Origin: Desulforapulum autotrophicum | GTDB taxonomy: Bacteria > Desulfobacterota > Desulfobacteria > Desulfobacterales > Desulfolunaceae | Length of the DNA: 64,000 nucleotides | Assembly (NCBI GenBank): GCA_020723285.1 | Contig: DYJE01000026.1 | Location: 1-64,000 of the forward strand | Reading direction: 5' to 3' | Shown here: positions 25,501-33,496 of the stretch, piece after piece | How the letters are laid out: every line of letters begins with the position of its first letter | Numbering within the stretch: position 1 is the stretch's first letter | Notes under the pieces: generated by a model | The model's input: the letters and a program-made list of their open reading frames with translations, nothing else | Database searches by the model: none | Told to the model about the DNA's origin: nothing | Translations under genes and position numbers: made by a program

Positions 25501-27832
25501 GATGAACATGTTTATCCGCCACTGGAAAGAGCATCTGGAAAACACGGTGAAACCCCTTGTCCAGGCCATCGAAAGCAGACTGGAGACAGGTGACATCGAA
25601 TACGCATCCCATGCGGTTTCCGCATACTGTCTTCATATTTTCCACTGCGGAAAACCCTTGCGGTTCGTGGAGTCGGAACAGCGGCAATACCTGAAATCCA
25701 TCAGGCTGCTGGAACAGAAATTCGATGTGGACAATGTCTGTAATTTCCACCAGGCCACCTTGAACCTCATGGACGGCACAAAACCCCTGACAGATTACTC
25801 AGGATCGAGTTTCGACGAAAAAACACTTCTGCCCGTCCTTTATGAGGAAAGAAACATCACGGCCCTTTTTTCCTACAATCTCAACAAGCTCTATCTGTAC
25901 TACCACGCGGGGGAATACGGGAAAGCCATGGAGCATTTCCCCCACGTTGAAAGCTATCTGACCTCGGTGAGAGCCCTTATCGTTGTGGTGGTTTACAATT
26001 TCTACAGCTCCCTGACCCGGCTCGCCCTTCTTCAGAAAGGTGATGGAAACCGGCGTCGTGAAATCAGACACGTTGAAAAAAATCAGAAACTTATGAAGAA
26101 ATGGGCTTTAAATGCCCCCATGAACCATCTTCACAAATGGCATCTGGTGGAAGCGGAAAAAGCCTGGGTTCTGGGACTTTGGGATAAAGGGAAACACCAT
26201 TACAAAGAGGCTGTTCTGCATGCGGGAAAGAACGGGTACATTCAGGACGAAGCCCTTTCCAACGAACGTTACGCCCAGTTTCTCCTAGCCCAGGGTGACG
26301 ATGATTTCGCGGACCTTGTCATGAAAAAAGCGCAATACCTCTATGGAATCTGGGGCGCGGCGGCCAAAGTGTCTTATCTTCAGGCAACGTGGCCGAACCT
26401 TACAGGACTGCAGGGGCCGTCAACTGAAACCCTGAATGGCCCAAAGACGGATTCCGGGTATGCTTCAAAAAAAATCACCAGTTCGGACGCTCTGGACATG
26501 GCCACCATCCTCAAGGCCTCCCGCATGATTTCGCGGGAAATCGTGCTGGCGAAACTCATCGAGAAAATCCTTGGCCTCTGTATGGAAAACGCCGGAGCGG
26601 AAAAATGTTTCGTCATCCTCGAACAGAAGGGCCGTCTTTGCATCGAAGGGGAGGCGGTGGCCGGGGCGGAATCGTTTCAAGTCCTCAGCTCCATTCCTGT
26701 CGAACGGCACCAAGGGCTGTCCGCCCCCATTGTGAACTACGTGGCGCGAACGAAGAGGGTTCTGATTCTGGACGACGCGGCGTCCGAAGGGGATTTCACC
26801 GGAGATCCTTACGTGGTGCGGAACAGGCCCCGTTCGATCATGTGCTCGCCCATATTGAACCAGGGCCAGATCTCCGCGATTCTTTATATGGAAAACAACC
26901 TTTCAAGGGCCGCGTTCCGCCTGGAACGCATGGAGCTGCTGAACGCCCTGGCGTCCCAGGGGGCCATCTCCATCAACAACGCCCGGCTGTATGAAAACCT
27001 GGAGGAAAAAGTCGAGGAAAGGACCCGTGCGCTCAACGAGTCCCTGGAAAAAGTGGAGGAAGCCAACGAACACATCATGAAAAGTATCAGGTATTCCAGC
27101 ATGATCCAGAAATCCCTTTTGCCTGCACCGGGGGCGGTTTCGGAATTTCTTCCCATGAGTTTTTTCATCTGGAAACCCAGGGACATCGTCGGCGGCGACA
27201 TCTACGTCTGCGAAAAGATCGACCGGGGAATCGCCGTGGCCCTCATCGACTGTACCGGCCATGGAATTCCCGGCGCTTTCATGACCATGCTGGCCAGTTC
27301 AGGCCTTCGAAGGATACTCAGAGAGGAAAAGCTTTTCATGCCTGACAAGATCCTCAAACGTCTGAACCACATCATCAAGACATCCCTTCAGCAGGATACG
27401 GAACACGCCAGGTCCGACGACGGACTGGACGCCGCAGTCTGCTGTTTTGACGAAGAATCGGGCCGTCTTTATTTTTCCGGGGCCCGCATGCCTCTTTACA
27501 TCATGGACAAGGGGGAACTCACAACTGTCAAAGGTGACCGCATGAGCATCGGCTATGTGTCTTCGGACCTGTCTTACGCGTATACCGTTCATGAAATCGA
27601 TAACAGCCGGGGCGGCAAGCAGTTTTACATGTCCACGGACGGCTACACCGACCAACTCGGAGGGGAAGACGGCATTCGCTTTGGAAGTGGGGCGTTTAAG
27701 CAGCTGATTCTCGAAAACCACGACAAGCCGTTCAGGGAACAGGCTGAAATCCTTAAATCAGCCCTGGAACGTCATCGGGGCCGCCGTGAGAGAACAGACG
27801 ATGTGACCGTTGCGGGATTCATGTTCGGCTGA
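22544..27832 (+). CDS. Ser/Thr kinase - AAA ATPase - TPR-like - GAF - SpoIIE phosphatase fusion
   Basis: The product (1762 aa) begins with a protein kinase domain (1-265): Lys in VILKVL at ~31, catalytic loop HKDINPSNIIW at ~124 and ADFG at ~145. A large ATPase module follows with P-loop AGYSGIGKTALVQE near 326 and a Walker B-like LTLFLDDLQWAD; this is the PknB-AAA architecture seen in signalling ATPases. Residues ~640-1290 are helical TPR-like repeats. A GAF domain spans ~1350-1490, a coiled coil (EEKVEERTRALNESLEKVEE) ~1485-1525, and a SpoIIE-type PP2C phosphatase ~1560-1762 with DIVGGD and DCTGHGIPGAFM. Relatives usually end in a histidine kinase; here the output is a phosphatase, so kinase and phosphatase lie on one chain. 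The partner anti-sigma or anti-anti-sigma protein is not in the window. Confidence 0.88.
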   Translation: MLINEFRVLEQIHASRDTTVYRGIRPRDGLAVILKVLNREFPTENDLSRFTREYKVLSKLDGRGNIKSYGLEKFGNSLLMVNEDIGGESLAAVLSGAFLDLPSKLSLSVLITDALAMIHGQSIIHKDINPSNIIWNPRTNRLKIADFGIACELVRETQRMLHPNILEGTLSYISPEQTGRMNRAMDFRTDLYSLGVTLYELFTGRLPFKADDALGMVHSHMAVIPERPDHADPGIPAPLADIVMRLLAKTPEERYQGCMGLKKDLENILDAVKLGRSLDSFEIGLHDRAGFFQIPQKLYGREKDVEALLKAYTRITEGGKEIMLVAGYSGIGKTALVQELHKPVVKKHGFFISGKFDQYKRNIPYSALIQAFRNLVKNLLADDDARLAEWKKKITGALGASGRVVADVIPEIELIIGDQPPIQELDPDQSKNRFHIVFRKFLRVFADKEHPLTLFLDDLQWADLPSLQMIEQFMADMDTAHLLIIGAYRDNEEEAAQFLLEFLAHMEESGTVISTIVLAPLEPGHVDLIAADVMACPPEQAEGLSRICYEKTMGNPFFIGQLLTTFDEEKIIYFSSSENVWCFDEHAAKKSAITENVVDLMTGKILRLDRDVQDILRVASCIGSSFDLSTLAQVCGKPENLTADLLFMALRESLVVPMDENYRFVSESHRNPEVKYRFLHDRIQQAAYSLIPEEDRQRIHLRIGRILLDSVTDDDPGEKLFDTVNHLDLGAAFITDPAEKKRVSVLNLQAGQKARQSAAFKPAWEYARKGIDLCGESGWKRSYRHMLALHNEAMEALYLNGNFMETEKLFQVIENRTKTIMDKVKAYEIRILALISESRFKEALDTGMVILGLLGYRFPEQPKKWHLLAGLVKIKIALGKTNDEAILSAKAMADPKVLAAAGILHKITSTALFSKPNLYPLIIFKRVELSLKYGEDPLFSFSAYTSLGIIFCSLGRLDEGFRTGKLAETLLARSKIKKEKTRIAVVMNMFIRHWKEHLENTVKPLVQAIESRLETGDIEYASHAVSAYCLHIFHCGKPLRFVESEQRQYLKSIRLLEQKFDVDNVCNFHQATLNLMDGTKPLTDYSGSSFDEKTLLPVLYEERNITALFSYNLNKLYLYYHAGEYGKAMEHFPHVESYLTSVRALIVVVVYNFYSSLTRLALLQKGDGNRRREIRHVEKNQKLMKKWALNAPMNHLHKWHLVEAEKAWVLGLWDKGKHHYKEAVLHAGKNGYIQDEALSNERYAQFLLAQGDDDFADLVMKKAQYLYGIWGAAAKVSYLQATWPNLTGLQGPSTETLNGPKTDSGYASKKITSSDALDMATILKASRMISREIVLAKLIEKILGLCMENAGAEKCFVILEQKGRLCIEGEAVAGAESFQVLSSIPVERHQGLSAPIVNYVARTKRVLILDDAASEGDFTGDPYVVRNRPRSIMCSPILNQGQISAILYMENNLSRAAFRLERMELLNALASQGAISINNARLYENLEEKVEERTRALNESLEKVEEANEHIMKSIRYSSMIQKSLLPAPGAVSEFLPMSFFIWKPRDIVGGDIYVCEKIDRGIAVALIDCTGHGIPGAFMTMLASSGLRRILREEKLFMPDKILKRLNHIIKTSLQQDTEHARSDDGLDAAVCCFDEESGRLYFSGARMPLYIMDKGELTTVKGDRMSIGYVSSDLSYAYTVHEIDNSRGGKQFYMSTDGYTDQLGGEDGIRFGSGAFKQLILENHDKPFREQAEILKSALERHRGRRERTDDVTVAGFMFG

Positions 27833-27863
27833 TTCGGATAACCCGTGGCCCAAGGGCCTGATT

Positions 27864-29153
27864 TCAAGCCCCAAGCCCGATGTGAAACGTTCTGATTTTT
27901 TCAGTTACATCAGGTCCGACTCCGGCCGTTGCCGCGAAATCCGGCCATTGGGCCAATGCTTCGGCCACATCTGCGATGATTCTGGCGGCCTTGCCCACGG
28001 CGAACCGGTCGGCGAGGCCCAGAATATCATTTCGGGTGATGTTTTTGAAAGCACCGTTGACCGACATCAGATGCTGGTGGGTCCACTGGCCCTGGGGGTT
28101 GTGGGCAAAGGTGACATCATATGCCGGGGCAAGCTCCCAGGCCCCGTTTTTTTTCAGAAGGAACGACACGTTTTTCGTGTGGTCGTCGCAGTTGGCGGCC
28201 ATGACGTTGAACACCATGCGCCGGAACGCCTGATCCAGGGCGTCGTGGCCCAGGTTCAGCTTATGTATCACATGGAAAAGCTGGCTGTAATCGTGGGTGG
28301 CCTTTTTGTTGAAGTCCAGATGGGCCATGGCGCAGAGGGTCTGCAAATGGTGTTTTTCATTTTTATCCCGGTCGAAACGGCGGGTCATGAAGTGGGCTCT
28401 GCCGTTCTCCGTGAGAAGACGGCAGGGGGTCATCTCGATGCCCGAAGCAAGGGCCATGAGGTGGTAAGCGTATTCGATCCGACCGTAATCCTGGGAAGAG
28501 CCCAGTTCCGAGTCTCTGCCGATGCCGTCGAATTTGAGAAGCCAGTGTTCGAAGCCCTCCGGCACGTCAAACTGACCGGCGAGAATTTCCCGGGTTCCCG
28601 GATTCCAGGCGATGGCCGCCTTGGCCCGGGCACCGCCTGCCGAAGTCCCCACCTGGATAATCTGGGAAAGGGCGGCAAGGGCGTGCGGATCGGAGTCAAA
28701 CCCTCCGCGGACAGCCAGACGGGCGCTTTCCACCAGTTTTGACAGTTCGATGGCTGTGGTTCCTGAACGGTGGAATCCCCGCGCAGGTTTGAATTCCAGT
28801 GCGCCCATGCCCCTTCGGCCCATGTAGGCCAGTCTGTCGAGAGCGGTGATCCGGTCCTTGCCCACGCCTTTTCCGGCCATCCATGCGTCGATAAGGGCGT
28901 TTCCGAAATCATCGGGCAACGCGTCGGCCAGCATGGCGGGGAGTCTTTTGTAGGTCATTTCGGGAAGACCGGTGAAGGCAAAGGGGGTGTTTGCCCTGGA
29001 AAGGGGCATGGTGAGAGGGGCGGGCTCTATGCCTTTTTTCACGAAAGACGGATGGTATTCGAACACGTAGCAGCCCAGGCGGGGGTCCAGAGCCACGGCA
29101 CCCATGTCCATGCCCCAGAGCCTGACCGTGATGACGGAGACCGGTTTATACAT
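27864..29153 (-). CDS. hipA: HipA-family kinase toxin
   Basis: The product (429 aa) is a HipA-like serine/threonine kinase. Seen motifs are the N-terminal couple domain (LADALPDDFGNALIDAW), the glycine-rich GTSAGGARAKAAIAWN near residue 170, RRFDRD, and the catalytic and metal sites ANCDDHTKN and APAYDVTF. Known HipA proteins phosphorylate aminoacyl-tRNA synthetases and cause dormancy; substrates vary in the family. The start overlaps the end of hipB by eight bases, so it depends on upstream translation. It converges with the kinase-phosphatase gene, 31 bp away. Confidence 0.9.
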   Translation of the reverse strand: MYKPVSVITVRLWGMDMGAVALDPRLGCYVFEYHPSFVKKGIEPAPLTMPLSRANTPFAFTGLPEMTYKRLPAMLADALPDDFGNALIDAWMAGKGVGKDRITALDRLAYMGRRGMGALEFKPARGFHRSGTTAIELSKLVESARLAVRGGFDSDPHALAALSQIIQVGTSAGGARAKAAIAWNPGTREILAGQFDVPEGFEHWLLKFDGIGRDSELGSSQDYGRIEYAYHLMALASGIEMTPCRLLTENGRAHFMTRRFDRDKNEKHHLQTLCAMAHLDFNKKATHDYSQLFHVIHKLNLGHDALDQAFRRMVFNVMAANCDDHTKNVSFLLKKNGAWELAPAYDVTFAHNPQGQWTHQHLMSVNGAFKNITRNDILGLADRFAVGKAARIIADVAEALAQWPDFAATAGVGPDVTEKIRTFHIGLGA

Positions 29154-29457
29154 CGTTCACCTTCTTTCGGGTTGCGTAGACTTTTTTCCGGGGTTCCTTT
29201 GTTCTGGCCATCTGCATGGGGCTTATGGTGGTGACGGGTGACAGGGATTCAAGCCAAACCGTCCGGTCGAGAATGCGAAGCACCCGGATCAAGGTTTTCA
29301 GACTGACCCCTTTCCCCCCTTCCAGGTTTTTTACAGCCGACCACGACACACCGGATCGTTCAGCGAGCACCCGCTGATCCAGGTTCATCCGGATTCTCAG
29401 ATTTCGCACCTGATCGCCGATGCGTTTTTCCCATTCTTCAGTGGTGAACGATGCCAT
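29146..29457 (-). CDS. hipB: HipB-type antitoxin, Cro/CI-like HTH
   Basis: The product (103 aa) has a helix-turn-helix in the N-terminal half (QVRNLRIRMNLDQRVLAERS, then GVSWSAVKNLE). A basic tail (KEPRKKVYATRKKVNDV) follows. As the antitoxin it should bind HipA and repress the operon. Ribosome-binding sequence is weak but a fitting ATG is used. The stop overlaps the hipA start. AT-rich repeats directly upstream are the probable operator. Confidence 0.87.
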   Translation of the reverse strand: MASFTTEEWEKRIGDQVRNLRIRMNLDQRVLAERSGVSWSAVKNLEGGKGVSLKTLIRVLRILDRTVWLESLSPVTTISPMQMARTKEPRKKVYATRKKVNDV

Positions 29458-29460
29458 TGA

Positions 29461-29535
29461 ATTATCTTTCTTTAAATAGATGTATAATAAGCTATATAAT
29501 GATAAATTATAGAATAAAGCTTTAAATAAATCTAT
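29461..29535. promoter_or_regulatory. Probable HipB operator / promoter region
   Basis: An AT-rich stretch just upstream of hipB holds two direct copies of CTTTAAATARAT, at 29470-29481 and 29520-29531, exactly 50 bases apart, near five helical turns. Both face the same side of the DNA, as expected for cooperating dimers. Binding by HipB is inferred. Confidence 0.4.
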
Positions 29536-29796
29536 ATTATTTTTTAGATATGGTCATCGCATGCCTGACGTTCCGCTGAGGCCGGATTGATATATGAAGA
29601 ATTATATCAAGTTATCCGGGAATTTCGCCGATAGAAAAACACATCACGGTCAACGTGTCTGTCTTGAATTCTAAATCATATTTATCGTTTCGAAACGTTT
29701 TGGCAAGGCCCTGTCCGGGCTTGAGCCTTTTCCGAAAGAGTGACCGGGTCAGCCCGGCGTCAACTGTTCAACCTGTGTCTTGGTGTAGGATTAACC

Positions 29797-32025
29797 ATGA
29801 ATCGTTTCAACAATCTGAATGTGGGAACAAAGCTTGTCATCAGTTTTTCAGCATTGATTCTTTTGATGGGCATCATCGGGGCCTATGGTTTTTACAGCAC
29901 GGGCAGGATCATGTCACGGCTTGACAATGTGTTTTCAGTCCGGCTTCCGGCCATGGATTATCTAATCGAGGCGGACCGGGATCTTCAGCAGCTTCTTGTG
30001 GCTGAGAGATCCATGATGTTCACCGACGTTCAAAGCCCCCAGTTCAAGGACCTGACCGGCGATTACAATGAAAATCTGGGGCAGGTGAAAACACGCTGGG
30101 AAAAATTCAAGGCTCTGGCGGCCACGCCCGACGAACTGGCTCTGATTCCGGTGTTTGAAAAGGAGATGGCGGAATGGTCCGTTATTTCATCCAAAGTGGT
30201 GGAGGAACGGACGGCGGATACACGGGAAGGGCGAAGCGCCGCCATCGGCCTGACCCGGGGTGAGGCCAGTGAAAAGTTTGAAAAAATGAGGGACCAGATC
30301 GACAAACTCACCGAGATCAACCTGAATCTGGCCGGCGATGCCCACAAAAAGGCCCAGGACCTCTACGACAGAACGCGTTTGTTCCTTGCGGGCATTATCG
30401 TTCTGGCCATGCTTACCGGAGTTTATTTCATCTGGATCATCAGCCGGGGGATTTCAAAACCCATCAACGGGGTTGTGGCATTTGCCGAGGAACTGTGCAC
30501 CGGCAATCTCAACGCCAGTCTGGGCACCCAGTCCGGCTCCAAGGGAACCAGCACGCTTTCCGGCCGCACCGATGAAATCGGGCGGCTGCTTATGGCCATG
30601 AACAAGGTCCGAGAAAGCCTGGGCGCCAAGGCGGATGTGGCGGAGAAAATCGCCGCCGGTGATCTTAAAACCCCTGTGGAAGTTCTCTCGGAGCAGGATG
30701 TCCTCGGAAAATCCCTGTCCGTGATGGTGAACAATCTGAAAACCATGGCCGGGGAGATCAACCGGATCGCCCTGGGTGTCCGGGAAGGTGATCTGACAAT
30801 TCGTGGGACTGCGGATCAGTTCGAAAACGGCTGGAAAGAGCTGGTTCTGAACATCAACGGACTGATCGAGGAGTTTGTCCGGCCCATTGCCATGACATCC
30901 GGCGCTATCCGGCGAATGTCCATGGGGGATATTCCGGAGAAAATCACCGACGTATACCTGGGCGATTTCAATGACATCAAGAACAGCCTGAACGATCTGA
31001 TCGCCTCCACTGACGAAGTGGCCGCCCTTGCCCACAGCATTTCCAAAGGGGACCTGGAAGTGGAGGTGAAGAAACGTTCCGAGAACGACCGGCTCATGGA
31101 GTCTCTGGAATCCATGGTCCGGAACATCACCAATATCGTGTTCAACGTGCAGACCGCCGCCAAACAGGTGGAGATCGGAAGCCAGGAAATCAGCTCAAGC
31201 AGCATGAAGATGTCCCAGGGCACATCGGAGCAGGCCGCCAGCGTGGAACAGGTTTCAAGCTCCATGGAGGAGATGAACGCCACGGTTCAGCAGAATGCGG
31301 ACAACGCCAGGGCTACGGCATCCATCGCCGTCCAGGCGTCGTCCGATGCCGAGGAGGGCGGACGGGCCGTGGTGGAAACCGTGTCGGCCATGAAAACCAT
31401 ATCGGCGAAGATCAGCATCGTCGAGGAAATCGCACGCCAGACCAACATGCTGGCTCTGAATGCGGCCATCGAGGCGGCCAGGGCCGGAGACCATGGCAAG
31501 GGTTTCGCCGTGGTGGCGGCGGAAGTCCGCAAGCTGGCGGAACGCAGCCAGAAAGCGGCCCAGGAGATCAGCGCCTACTCCACATCCAGCATGGACATCT
31601 CCGAAAAAGCCGGACTGCTGCTGGACAACATCGTTCCCAATATCAAGAAGACGTCCGAACTGGTTCAGGAAATCAGCTCGGCGAGCCTTGAACAGGCCGA
31701 AGGCATTCAGCAGGTGACATCCTCCGTGGACCAGTTGAACCAGATTGTGCAGGAGTACGCGTCAGTGAGTGAGGAGATGGCGGCCACAAGCGAAGAACTT
31801 TCAGCCCAGGCCAGTCAGCTGAGCGATGTGATAGCCTTCTTCAAAGTGGGGAAAGGGCATTACGCGACGGGAAACAGCCGTGAGGAATTGAAACCAAAGC
31901 AAAAGAAAGCCATCTCCGGTTATTCCGCCAAAGCCCTGCCGCAGCCCTGGGTCGAACCTGAACGGAAACGGGGAATCGACCTTGCTCTGGACGATCCCAC
32001 CGATGCGGAGTTTGAAGAGTACTGA
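29797..32025 (+). CDS. Methyl-accepting chemotaxis protein
   Basis: The product (742 aa) has membrane helix 1 (about 13-33), a periplasmic four-helix-bundle type sensor, membrane helix 2 (about 190-212), several HAMP-like repeats to about 455, and a long signalling coiled coil whose tip reads [19 protein letters not shown] near residue 545. The C-terminus ends in EFEEY, matching the x-aromatic-x-x-aromatic pentapeptide that tethers the CheR methyltransferase in other chemoreceptors. The ATG at 29797 replaces an in-frame 29740 start, because only the former begins the usual short basic N-terminus. Ligand unknown. It is divergent from hipBA. Confidence 0.92.
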   Translation: MNRFNNLNVGTKLVISFSALILLMGIIGAYGFYSTGRIMSRLDNVFSVRLPAMDYLIEADRDLQQLLVAERSMMFTDVQSPQFKDLTGDYNENLGQVKTRWEKFKALAATPDELALIPVFEKEMAEWSVISSKVVEERTADTREGRSAAIGLTRGEASEKFEKMRDQIDKLTEINLNLAGDAHKKAQDLYDRTRLFLAGIIVLAMLTGVYFIWIISRGISKPINGVVAFAEELCTGNLNASLGTQSGSKGTSTLSGRTDEIGRLLMAMNKVRESLGAKADVAEKIAAGDLKTPVEVLSEQDVLGKSLSVMVNNLKTMAGEINRIALGVREGDLTIRGTADQFENGWKELVLNINGLIEEFVRPIAMTSGAIRRMSMGDIPEKITDVYLGDFNDIKNSLNDLIASTDEVAALAHSISKGDLEVEVKKRSENDRLMESLESMVRNITNIVFNVQTAAKQVEIGSQEISSSSMKMSQGTSEQAASVEQVSSSMEEMNATVQQNADNARATASIAVQASSDAEEGGRAVVETVSAMKTISAKISIVEEIARQTNMLALNAAIEAARAGDHGKGFAVVAAEVRKLAERSQKAAQEISAYSTSSMDISEKAGLLLDNIVPNIKKTSELVQEISSASLEQAEGIQQVTSSVDQLNQIVQEYASVSEEMAATSEELSAQASQLSDVIAFFKVGKGHYATGNSREELKPKQKKAISGYSAKALPQPWVEPERKRGIDLALDDPTDAEFEEY

Positions 32026-32036
32026 TGATGGCCGGT

Positions 32037-32092
32037 TGACATCGGGCGAGTGATATTCTGATTTAACACTGAGGATCTAACGCCCGATGTCA
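32037..32092. repeat. 12-bp inverted repeat after the chemoreceptor gene
   Basis: Perfect arms TGACATCGGGCG (32037-32048) and CGCCCGATGTCA (32081-32092) enclose 32 bases. There is no T-run, so this is either a non-canonical terminator or a decayed repeat element. Confidence 0.4.
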
Positions 32093-32468
32093 CGCATTGA
32101 ACGATTGCAGAATTATTGTTCAAATGCATATGAACGTTTTTGAAATGCTACAAATAGACCATGGGTTCATATAAATTATATCTCTCGCTCCTCCATTAAA
32201 CCACGAAACATCCAATGACATAAAGCTTAACATCTGTTGACAAGTGATTACCCGTGTAATATTGGTTTTTCTTCTAGCAAAGGAATACCGGGGGGTGTTT
32301 CTTTTGTATTTCGACCGAGAAGATAAAAAAAGCGTGGTGCTGTATCGTGCGTCATCCAGCAAAATGGATGTTCGCAATTGTTGACATATTAGCAAAGAGA
32401 CCCGTCAGCAGATGGACTACTGGCAGGGTTTGATCTTTGTAAACGTCTAAAACAAAAGAAAAAACGCC
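32093..32468. other. AT-rich spacer upstream of the CRISPR-Cas operon, possible promoter
   Basis: The 376 bases before cas6 hold no credible gene. TTGACA at 32237-32242, followed after 17 bases by TATTGG at 32260-32265, is the best sigma-70-like candidate for the cas operon; a second TTGACA occurs near 32380 without a clear -10 box. Confidence 0.35.
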
Positions 32469-33431
32469 ATGACATTGCTTTTCGGAAAATACACTATTCA
32501 CTGTATCTGGACCAGTCCGGCCGAACTCCCCGAATTTAAAGGATCCACCATCCGGGGTGTTTTCGGGGTTGCGCTCAAACATGTGGTCTGTGCTCTTAAA
32601 CAAAATGCTTGTGAAACATGCCTGCTGAACACCCGCTGCCTCTACGCACAGGTGTTCGAGCCTCCCAAGCCTGAACAGGTCAAGGACAGAACAAAGGACG
32701 GGGCAGTTTCGCATCCCTTTGTCATTGAGCCCCCATCAACACGCCAAACCCGCTTTGAACCCGGTGAAAGCTTTGAATTCAACCTTCTTCTTTTTGGTGA
32801 ATCGAACCAATCCCTGCCCTATTTCATATACGCCTTCGACCGTATGGGACAGTACGGGATGGGCAAACGACTTGCGGGTTCTGCCGGAACCTTCAAGATC
32901 GAAAGCGTCTCATGGAACGGCGATATCCTGTACACGGACAAAGAAAAGAAACTCATTCTCCCCGAATTGATGGAGCATCTGAGTGTATCACCGGTCGGCA
33001 TCCAATCCGATGATACCCTGGAACTGACTCTTGTTCTCAAAACACCTTTACGTCTGAAATACAAAAACCAGCTCAAAGCCGATCTGCCGTTCAAGGTTCT
33101 TGTGTCCGCCATGCTCCGCCGGTTGTCGTCCCTTATGGAACAGTTCGGTTGCGGTGAACCGGCATTGGATTACAAAGGCCTTGTTTTCAGGGCCAACAAC
33201 GTCCGTACCGTGTCATCGGACATCACATGGATTGACTGGCGCAGATATTCTAACCGTCAGGAACAAAGCATGCTCATGGGCGGAATGATCGGCGCAGTCA
33301 CATTCGAAGGACAGATCGCAGAATACCTGCCACTCCTTCGTTTTTGTGAAAAAGTTCATGTGGGAAAGCAGACGTCATTTGGTCTGGGCCAACTTGAAAT
33401 AACGGCCATGGGCCGTCCTGCTGACAAATAA
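32469..33431 (+). CDS. cas6: CRISPR pre-crRNA endoribonuclease Cas6
   Basis: The product (320 aa) matches the Cas6/RAMP group. The N-terminal part has PEFKGSTIRGVFGVALKH, and the C-terminal RAMP half ends in the glycine-rich loop GKQTSFGLGQLEI. A CETCLLNTRC cysteine cluster near residue 42 is seen in this Cas6 subgroup. It would cut the array transcript inside each repeat, leaving the 8-nt tag ATTGCGAC on crRNAs. The gene heads the operon that continues with the CARF gene and csm1-5, on the same strand. Confidence 0.88.
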   Translation: MTLLFGKYTIHCIWTSPAELPEFKGSTIRGVFGVALKHVVCALKQNACETCLLNTRCLYAQVFEPPKPEQVKDRTKDGAVSHPFVIEPPSTRQTRFEPGESFEFNLLLFGESNQSLPYFIYAFDRMGQYGMGKRLAGSAGTFKIESVSWNGDILYTDKEKKLILPELMEHLSVSPVGIQSDDTLELTLVLKTPLRLKYKNQLKADLPFKVLVSAMLRRLSSLMEQFGCGEPALDYKGLVFRANNVRTVSSDITWIDWRRYSNRQEQSMLMGGMIGAVTFEGQIAEYLPLLRFCEKVHVGKQTSFGLGQLEITAMGRPADK

Positions 33432-33496
33432 CAAACAGTTGGTCTATTCAGATTGTAAACGGTCCATTCGATTCGTTACACCCACACAGGAGCGTC

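Noticed and set aside
27864-29153. A 310-aa plus-strand frame opposite hipA
   Set aside because: It is the antisense shadow of hipA, whose motifs and operon context are clear.
29560-29796. Sigma-54 promoter upstream of the chemoreceptor
   Set aside because: TGGCAAGGCC resembles the -24 box, but no TTGC box occurs at the required distance.
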